Source: Streptosporangiales bacterium
Lineage (GTDB): Bacteria > Actinomycetota > Actinomycetes > Streptosporangiales > WHST01
Direction: 5' to 3'
DNA: 64,000 nt
Assembly (NCBI GenBank): GCA_009379825.1
Contig: WHTA01000008.1
Location: 62,001-126,000, forward strand
Part shown: one piece after another, positions 57,514 through 64,000 of the stretch
How positions within the stretch are numbered: position 1 is the first letter of the stretch
How the letters are laid out: every line of letters begins with the position of its first letter
Notes under the pieces: model-generated
Database searches by the model: none
What the model saw: the letters and a program-made list of their open reading frames with translations, nothing else
What the model was told of the DNA's origin: nothing
Translations under genes and position numbers: made by a program

Positions 57514-58302
57514 GTGGGCGTCACGCTGGAACGCCAAGGCCCGGTCGCGGTCATCCGGTTCGACCGGCCCGACAAGCTCAACGCCCTGACGCTGGCGATG
57601 TACGACGAGCTGGCCGATGCCTTCGCCGAGGTCCGTGACGACGCTGCGACCGCGGCGGCAGTGCTGACCGGCAACGGTGACCGCGCTTTCTGCGTCGGCG
57701 CAGACCTGCAGGAATCCATCCCAGCCCTGGCCGAGGGACGGTTCGACATATCGCGCTGGGACGGCGCACACCAGAAGCACACCACCCTGTTCAAGCCGGT
57801 GATCGGCGCCGTCAACGGCCTGTGTCTGGGCGGCGGCTTCGAGATCCTGCTCTCCACCGACCTGCGCGTCGCCGCTGAGCAGGCCGAGTTCCAGCTTCCC
57901 GAACCTGGCGTCGGCGTCGTCCCCGCCGGCGGAACACTGGTGCGCCTCACCCGCCAGATCCCCTACGCGTGGGCGATGCAGCTGCTGCTGCTCAGCGACC
58001 GCATCACCGCCGCCGAAGCGCTCAGGTTCGGCCTGCTCAACGCCGTAGTACCGGCCGAGGAACTGCTGCCGACGGCGATGGAGTGGGCGGACCGGATGGC
58101 GAGGCTCAGCGGGACGGCACTCAGCACGGTCAAGGAGGCGGTGCTGAAGCTCGGCGACCTCCCGCAAGACCAGGCATTCCACAGTGAAGCCAGCTACGGA
58201 CAACGGGCGTTCACGTCCGAGGATGCCCGCGAAGGGCTCGCCGCGTTCGCGCTGCGACGCAACCCGGAGTTCCCGTCACGCGTTATCCGCGGAAGCTCTT
58301 GA
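57514..58302 (+). CDS. Enoyl-CoA hydratase/isomerase family protein
   Basis: The 262-residue crotonase-fold product has oxyanion-hole segments FCVGADLQES (near residue 60-68) and NGLCLGGGFEILLSTDL (101-117), and Glu130 in EFQLPEPGVGVVPAGGT. GTG 57514 follows the CoA-transferase stop with no gap, so the two are translationally coupled. Hydration of an unsaturated acyl-CoA (for example a methylglutaconyl-CoA-like compound) would connect to HMG-CoA, but the substrate is not known. Its last 20 bases overlap the convergent OPT gene. Confidence 0.9.
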   Translation: MGVTLERQGPVAVIRFDRPDKLNALTLAMYDELADAFAEVRDDAATAAAVLTGNGDRAFCVGADLQESIPALAEGRFDISRWDGAHQKHTTLFKPVIGAVNGLCLGGGFEILLSTDLRVAAEQAEFQLPEPGVGVVPAGGTLVRLTRQIPYAWAMQLLLLSDRITAAEALRFGLLNAVVPAEELLPTAMEWADRMARLSGTALSTVKEAVLKLGDLPQDQAFHSEASYGQRAFTSEDAREGLAAFALRRNPEFPSRVIRGSS

Positions 58303-59902
58303 AGGTCGACGAGCCGAAGCTGAACAGGGCGTCACCGGCGATTATGCCGCCCGCTACGACCTCCATCTCCGAACGGGCCCGGTCGCTGCGCAGGCGCTGC
58401 CAGGCGAAGCGGATCGCGATACCTGCGAGTACTGCCCAACCCGCCATCGCTACGTCGACCAGTAGTCCGGTGGCGAAGAGAATCCCGGCTTGCCGCTTGG
58501 AGCCACCGCCGAGCTGGACGATCGCACCGGGTATCGCCCACATCGCCAGCGACATCGCGACGTCGGGCGAGACCCCGCCCTTGATGGTCGCGGCGAAGAC
58601 ACGGTCGACCGGCGGTATCAGATCGCGGGAGAAGTAGGACTCCCACATCAGCAGCACGACGGTGATCGCGACGGCGAACGCGATCATGGCCGAGATCAGC
58701 TGCTGGCGACGCCCGGCCAGCTCGAACTCCGGGTCCGCGCCGCGGCCGCGGAGGATGAAGCCGGCCCTGAGGTCGTACCCCATGTCCGCGAAGGCCGGTC
58801 CCGTCGCGGCCGAGAAGGCGACCAGTACGACGAGCCCTTCCAACGGAAACCCGATGATCATGCCGACGACGAGCGTGATGAGTGCGACGGCGAAAGCGGG
58901 GAACCAGCCGGCGTGCATGGCGGCCAGACCGACGATCAGCTCGTGCACCAGAGCCGCGAACCCAGCGTAGATCACGAAACCGACCAGCATCCCGGGTGAC
59001 ATGTCCGCCCACAGGCCACAGACCAGCGCGAGAAACACCGCGATCAGCAGGTAGGCAACCGAGCCGACACCCAAGGTCCGACGCATGTCGGAGTCGGACC
59101 GCGTCGTGCCGCCTACGGTGTTGTTCTTGCGCGCCAGCGTCACGCAGACCTGCACGAGGGCGACCAGCCCCGCACCGATCATGAAACCGTGTGGCACGAA
59201 CGCCGCGTCGATGTCCCCTTTCGGGATGATGGCGGCGAAGAAGTCCCCGCTGAAGAGCTCGGTCGAGTACTGCCGTATCAGCAACCCGATGCCGAACATC
59301 ACCATGGCGACGATGTTGGCGATGAACGCGACGCCGAACGCCGACATCGGGATGCCGAGCGCACTGCCTACCCCACCGACCACGACACCGATGCCGAGCA
59401 GGCCGGCGCGCTTTCCACCCTTGTCGCCCGCCTGGATCGCTTCTGCCGCCGCGACTCCCGGCGGCCACGTCCCGGCCGCGGGGAAGATCTTCGTATCGAA
59501 GAGCCGGTAGACCATGACGGCATCGACGAGCATGGCCAGCGCGACACCGCAGAACATCGGCAACACGAGATCGGGGCGGCCGAGTGCCCACGGAATGCCG
59601 ATCGGCAGCAGCAGGCTGTTGGCCGCACCGAAGGTGGCCGACGAGATCCCGCTCTGGATAAGGTTCTGTGAATGGACCGAGCGGTAGTTCGCGAACAGCG
59701 ACATCGGCACCCTGGCCAACACCATCGCGACGAGCGCGCCGATCAGCGAGGTATTCGCCGCGATCCCCAGGTCGACCAGGATCTGCATCCCGATGATGGC
59801 GCCGAAAACGCTGAGGATCACGATCAGAACGAGGTTGCCGGGCGCGAGCGCCCGAGGGTGCCGCTTTTCGGTCTTGGCGGCGACAGTCTGCTCTTCGGAC
59901 AT
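58283..59902 (-). CDS. OPT-family (oligopeptide transporter-like) membrane protein
   Basis: The 539-residue product has about 13-15 hydrophobic segments. Family-like features are a conserved N-terminal VFGAIIGMQILVDLGIAANT helix, FPAAGTWPPGVAAAEAIQAG, ATGPAFADMGYDLRAGFILR and a late GGGSKRQAGILFATGLL. OPT/YSL proteins are proton-coupled importers of peptides or metal chelates; this is a short bacterial form. The start overlaps the HyuAB stop (TGATG), so the two are co-transcribed and the transporter probably imports the HyuAB substrate. Confidence 0.8.
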   Translation of the reverse strand: MSEEQTVAAKTEKRHPRALAPGNLVLIVILSVFGAIIGMQILVDLGIAANTSLIGALVAMVLARVPMSLFANYRSVHSQNLIQSGISSATFGAANSLLLPIGIPWALGRPDLVLPMFCGVALAMLVDAVMVYRLFDTKIFPAAGTWPPGVAAAEAIQAGDKGGKRAGLLGIGVVVGGVGSALGIPMSAFGVAFIANIVAMVMFGIGLLIRQYSTELFSGDFFAAIIPKGDIDAAFVPHGFMIGAGLVALVQVCVTLARKNNTVGGTTRSDSDMRRTLGVGSVAYLLIAVFLALVCGLWADMSPGMLVGFVIYAGFAALVHELIVGLAAMHAGWFPAFAVALITLVVGMIIGFPLEGLVVLVAFSAATGPAFADMGYDLRAGFILRGRGADPEFELAGRRQQLISAMIAFAVAITVVLLMWESYFSRDLIPPVDRVFAATIKGGVSPDVAMSLAMWAIPGAIVQLGGGSKRQAGILFATGLLVDVAMAGWAVLAGIAIRFAWQRLRSDRARSEMEVVAGGIIAGDALFSFGSSTFKSFRG

Positions 59903-62900
59903 CAGGCCTCCTCGGCCGGACCGTAGTCGCAGTCGCGCGACTGCTCGGAAATGAGGCCCTCACGCAGATCCCGCTCGACGTCTGAGCGTGCCCGCGCGGC
60001 CGGATCGCCGTACCCGGCGCCACCGGCGACGTGTATCTCGATGACCTCTTCTGTAGTGGAGACCTGAACCAGCTCGCCGCTGCCACAGTCGTGCAGGGTC
60101 GCTCCGGCCGGGTCACGCACGATCCCCCGTGCGCTGCCTCCCGCGTGCCCCCCGAACAGGCCCGGAGTACTGGACTTGACGCCTTCCGGGTAGACGGAGA
60201 CGTGCACGGGCAGCCCGTCATCGTGGCGCTTGCGTAACGCGAAGCGCTGGCCGAGTCCGCCGCGGTGCTCGCCCGCTCCGCCTGTGTCCTCGACGAATGT
60301 CTTCTCCAGGATGAGAACAGGGACCCGGGACTCGAACAGCTCGATGGACGTGTTCGCGGCCGAGGTGGGGTAGAGCAGGCCGGACTTCCCGTCCTCCCGG
60401 CTCGACGCGCCCTGTCCGCCGCCGACGAAGAACATATCGGAGAACGTGCCACCCTCGGCGTCCGCGCCGTAGATGTTCGCGGCCACCGGGAGCCCGGTGA
60501 AGGACTGCACCTTCCCCGGCGCGGCTTGCGCCAGCGCCTTGAACAGGTTCGGCGCGATGTACCAACCGGTGCGGGTGCGCAGGTTCACCGACGCGGGACG
60601 GTCCGCGTTCAGGATGGATCCCTTCGGCGCGGACACCTCGAATGGCCGGTAGCAGCCCGCGTTGCCACGGACATTGGGCGTCAGCATGCACTTCAGCGGG
60701 TACGTGGCGTGCGCGGCCGTGTAGTTCATCGTGCAGTTGATGCCACCCTGCGGCAGCTGCGCAGGGGCGCCGTCGAAGTCGATGGAGATCCGATCGCCTT
60801 CGACGGTGACCTCGACCGGGTACCTCATCACCTCGCCGAGCGGGTTGTTCTCGACCTCCGACGTGTACACGCCGTCCGGCAACGCGGTGATGGCCTGCCG
60901 CATGGCGTCCTCGGAGCGCTTGGTCACGACCGAAGCCAGGGCACGTAGGTCGTGCATGCCGTACTCGCGTACGAACGACAACAACCGTTGCTCGCCAAGT
61001 GCGTTCGCCGCCACGAACGCATGGATGTCGCCGATCACCTGACTCGGGTTGCGGACGTTCTCGGCCAGCAACGTGAACAACGACTGGTCCGGCTCACCCG
61101 CGGAGTAGAGCTTCATCGGCGGGATCTGCAGTCCCTCCTCGAACACCTCGCGTGGGTGCAGGTAGTCCTTCGTGCCGCCGATGTCGGACACGTGCCCCAC
61201 GGTGCCCATCAGCCCGGTCAGCCTGCCCTCGTGGAAGGCCGGGGTGACCAACGCGATGTCGAAGAGGTGGCCGGCGCACAGCCACGGGTCGTTGGTGATC
61301 AGGACATCGCCGGGCCGTAACGTCTCGGCTGGATACTTCGCCAGCAGTGCCTTGACGGCTCGTGGCAGGGTCAGGTTGAACACCGGCATCGCGCGCGGCG
61401 AGTGCGCGAGCGTCTCGCCATCCGGGTCGAGGAGCTCGCACGCGAAGTCCTGCGCCTCGGACACGACGAGGGAGAACGCGGTGCGGCACACCGTCTGCCA
61501 CATCTCCTCGACCACGTTGACGAGGCGGCTCCACATGATCTCCAGCGCGATCGGATCGGCCTCGATCACCTCCACCGCCTCCTGGTGCGGGGTCTCGGCG
61601 GTGACCACCGCCGCCGCCTCCTCAGGGAGGCCGACGGCTATGCGCAGGTTCAGCGCGGTGTCGACGTGCATACTGTCGCCAGGTGGGATCACCGTGGTCG
61701 ACTCGCGCTCCTCGATGATGGCCGGGCCGTCGATGCGGTCACCCGCGACCAACGCGTAGCGGTCGTAGACCTCGACGCCCACCCACCCGGAGCCGAAGTA
61801 CGCCGTCCTCGTCCCCTTGAGACCTCGGGCAGCCCCGCTCGTCGTCGAAGTACCCGTCAGCGACACCGAAGGTGTCGGCCCGGCACACGTGACGCGGAAG
61901 CTGATCGCCTCGATCTCGGCGCCTTCGTACAGCGAGGTGTAGCGCGCCTTGTACGTGTCGGCGAACGCATCCCTGATTGCGCCGATGCTGCCGGCGTCGA
62001 TCACGCCGTCCGGCAGCGGTACGGAGATCTCGTGCATCTGTCCGATCAGGCGCATGTCGGCGGTGCGCTCGACCTGGACGTCGGCGTCCGCAACACCGGC
62101 CTCGGCGAGCTTGGCCCTGCCCTGGTCCTCCAGGTCGCCAGTACGGCGTTCACCGCGCCGGCGTCGAAACCGGCTGTCATCCGGACCGGCAGCGAGCGCA
62201 CCTGCTCGAACGAGAGCGGCGCGGCGAGGAAGCCGACGGCCGCCGCCGCACCGGACGCCGGCGGCACGATCACCTCGCGGACACCCAGCGCCCTGGCCAC
62301 CCCGACGGCATGCGCGGGGCCTGCTCCGCCGAAACCGACCATCGCGTACCGGCGCGGGTCCTTCCCGTTCTCCACGAGGTGCACCCTGGCCGCGCCGGCC
62401 ATGCTCTCCACCACGACCTTGTGGATGCCCCAGGCGGCTTCCTCCGGTGTGAGCCCGAGTGGCTCGGCCACCTCGGACACGGCCTCCTCGGCCGCGGCCT
62501 TGTCCAGTGCCATCTGCCCACCGAGGAAGAACCCTGGGTCGTAGTAGCCCAACAGCAGGTTCGCGTCGGTGACGGTCGGCTCGGTGCCGCCCTTGCCGTA
62601 GCAGGCCGGTCCCGGATCGGAACCGGCAGAACGGGGCCCCACCCGGAGCAGGCCGACCTCGTCGATCGACGCGATCGAACCACCGCCGGCACCGATCTCG
62701 ATCATGTCGATGACCGGCGCCTTGATCGGCAGGCCGGAGCCCTTCTTGAAGCGGTCGACCCTGGCCGCCTCCATCATCGGTGCGATCTCGGCACGGTCGT
62801 CCTCGATCATGCAGGCCTTCGCGGTGGTCCCGCCATGTCGAACGAGATCACGTCCAGCTTGTCCGCAGAACGCCCGAACAGCGCCGTGGCGAGGCCGCCG

Positions 62901-63699
62901 CCCGCGGGCCCGGACTCCAGCAGCCGGATCGGGAACTCGCGCGCGGTCGAGGGTGCGATCAACCCACGGCCGAGTGCATCAGGCGTAGCGCACCCGCGAA
63001 GCCGCGTTCGGCCAGCGCGTGCTCCAGGCGCCCCAGGTAGCGGTCCATCAGCGGCCGCACGTACGCGTTCGCACAGGTCGTGACCGCGCGCTGGTACTCC
63101 CACAGCTCGGCGACGACATCCGAGGACAGCGAGACCGCGAGCGCTGGGAACTCCTCGCGGGCGAGCTCGCCGATCCGACGCTCGTGCTCGGGATTGCGGT
63201 ACGAGTGCAGCAGGCAGACGGCAACCGCTTCGATCCCGTCGCTGGCGAACTGGCGCAGCTGGGTTCGTACGGCGTCGAGATCGAGCGGCACCACGACCTC
63301 GCCGTCGGCATCGATACGCTCTGGCACCTCGCGACGGTCACGGCGCGCGACCAGCGGGTCGGGGAACGGGATGAACAGGTCGTAGATGTCGTAGCGCTGC
63401 TCGGTGCCCGCCTCGAGCACGTCCCGGAAGCCCTCGGTGGTGAGCAGGCCCAGTTTCGCGCCCTTGCGTTCGATCACGGCGTTGGTGACGAGAGTGGTGC
63501 CATGCACGATCTCGCCGATGTCCGCGAGCCCGACCCCGGCGCGCTCGACGAGCTCCTCGATGCCCGCAAGCGCGGCGACCGAGGGATCGTGCGGCGTGGT
63601 CAGGCGCTTGTGCAGTTCGAGTGTGCGCCCTTCGCTGTCGTAGAGCACGAAGTCGGTGAAGGTGCCGCCGATGTCGAAGCCGATGCGCAGGCGCGACAT
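59902..63699 (-). pseudogene. Fused HyuA-HyuB (5-oxoprolinase-like) protein, three frameshifts
   Basis: Restored, it is 1,266 residues in one chain, like 5-oxoprolinase. HyuA part: RIGFDIGGTFTDFVLYDSEG, VHGTTLVTNAVIERKGA, IEIGAGGGSIASID, DPGPACYGKGG. The HyuB part starts near IEADPIALEIMWSRLVNVVE and ends VAGGAGYGDPAARARSDVER. Each break is one missing G: near 62965 (restores HSAGGLIAPS), 62835 (restores FDMGGTTAKA) and 62140 (restores LADLEDQGRAKL). ATG 63699 has GGAGGA upstream. It follows the IclR gene by 28 bp and overlaps the OPT gene. ATP-dependent opening of a cyclic amide is likely. Confidence 0.86.
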
Positions 63700-63727
63700 A
63701 TGTTCCTCCATCTTTGGGTATGCTGAG

Positions 63728-64000
63728 TCAGGACTCGGTTCGCCGGAACTGGTCACCGACCAGGTCGGCGATCTCCTCGGTACGGGTCAGCATCAGCTCG
63801 CGAAGTGCCTGGACCTCGTCGTCCGAGACGGTGGCGAGCGGGTACGAGATGCACATTGCGAGTGCCTCGTCGTCCTGGGTCCCGACGGCGGCGGCCACTA
63901 CGCCGACACCGCGGACCGCCTCGTCCTTGGACTCGGCGAACCCCTGGCTTCGCACCAGGGCCAACCGGTCGAGCAGCTCGTCGATCGACTGAGGTGCCGA
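63728..64000 (-). CDS. IclR family regulator, C-terminal part (5' end outside window)
   Basis: The open frame enters from the window edge. The visible 90 residues (SIDELLDRLALVRSQGFAES ... GVGVVAAAVGTQDDEALAMC ... FRRTES) match the end of the IclR effector domain, with its final dimer-contact helix. It lies 28 bp upstream of HyuAB on the same strand and is probably the first gene of an IclR-HyuAB-OPT operon that it controls. Confidence 0.75.
   Translation of the reverse strand, partial: SAPQSIDELLDRLALVRSQGFAESKDEAVRGVGVVAAAVGTQDDEALAMCISYPLATVSDDEVQALRELMLTRTEEIADLVGDQFRRTES

Overview
The window is chromosomal DNA from a high-GC actinomycete. Two things support this: a mycothiol S-conjugate amidase (mycothiol is restricted to Actinobacteria), and an actinobacterial style of gene starts (GTG starts, 4-bp ATGA/GTGA overlaps, several probably leaderless genes). 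I could not identify the genus. I saw no rRNA, tRNA, CRISPR array, insertion sequence or phage gene.

Layout. 1-14.7 kb is mostly housekeeping and singletons: a DUF255 thioredoxin-fold protein (cut by the window edge), a two-component system whose response regulator lacks its acidic pair, a class C serine hydrolase, an LpqC-like esterase, mca with a small overlapping membrane gene, greA, an Lrp regulator divergent from hppD, an RDD protein, a small lipoprotein, a TSUP permease and an SMP-30 protein. 14.7-23 kb is a leftward Dpp/Opp-type operon headed by a CocE/NonD hydrolase, divergent from an IclR regulator whose start region carries a tandem octamer. 23-27 kb holds a CGNR zinc-finger gene and a dehalogenase-like hydrolase firing from a 17-bp shared gap, a membrane protein, and a decayed beta-propeller gene. 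27-31 kb is a polar amino acid ABC importer behind a DadA-like FAD oxidase. 31-37 kb is a rare-sugar operon (binding protein, permease, ATPase, 3-epimerase, xylulokinase-like kinase) divergent from a ROK repressor. 37-42.5 kb holds a ketopantoate-reductase-like gene, a frameshifted sodium:solute symporter, a frameshifted amidohydrolase, a double-AsnC regulator and a VOC protein.

42.7-58.3 kb is the most unusual part. It is a rightward block of a five-gene Liv-type importer, a GAF/PucR regulator, class II HMG-CoA reductase, HyuA and HyuB (oxoprolinase/hydantoinase/acetone-carboxylase superfamily), a class III CoA-transferase and a crotonase. This looks like an uptake-plus-catabolism island for an unknown branched acid or ketone that meets the mevalonate/HMG-CoA node. 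A second, convergent block (58.3-64 kb) has an IclR regulator, a fused HyuA-HyuB protein and an OPT-family transporter.

A caution for the reader: at least eight otherwise well-conserved genes are broken by one-base (occasionally two-base) indels, many of them a missing G or C. This pattern fits sequencing or assembly error better than biological decay. The PQQ-like propeller gene is the best candidate for a true pseudogene.
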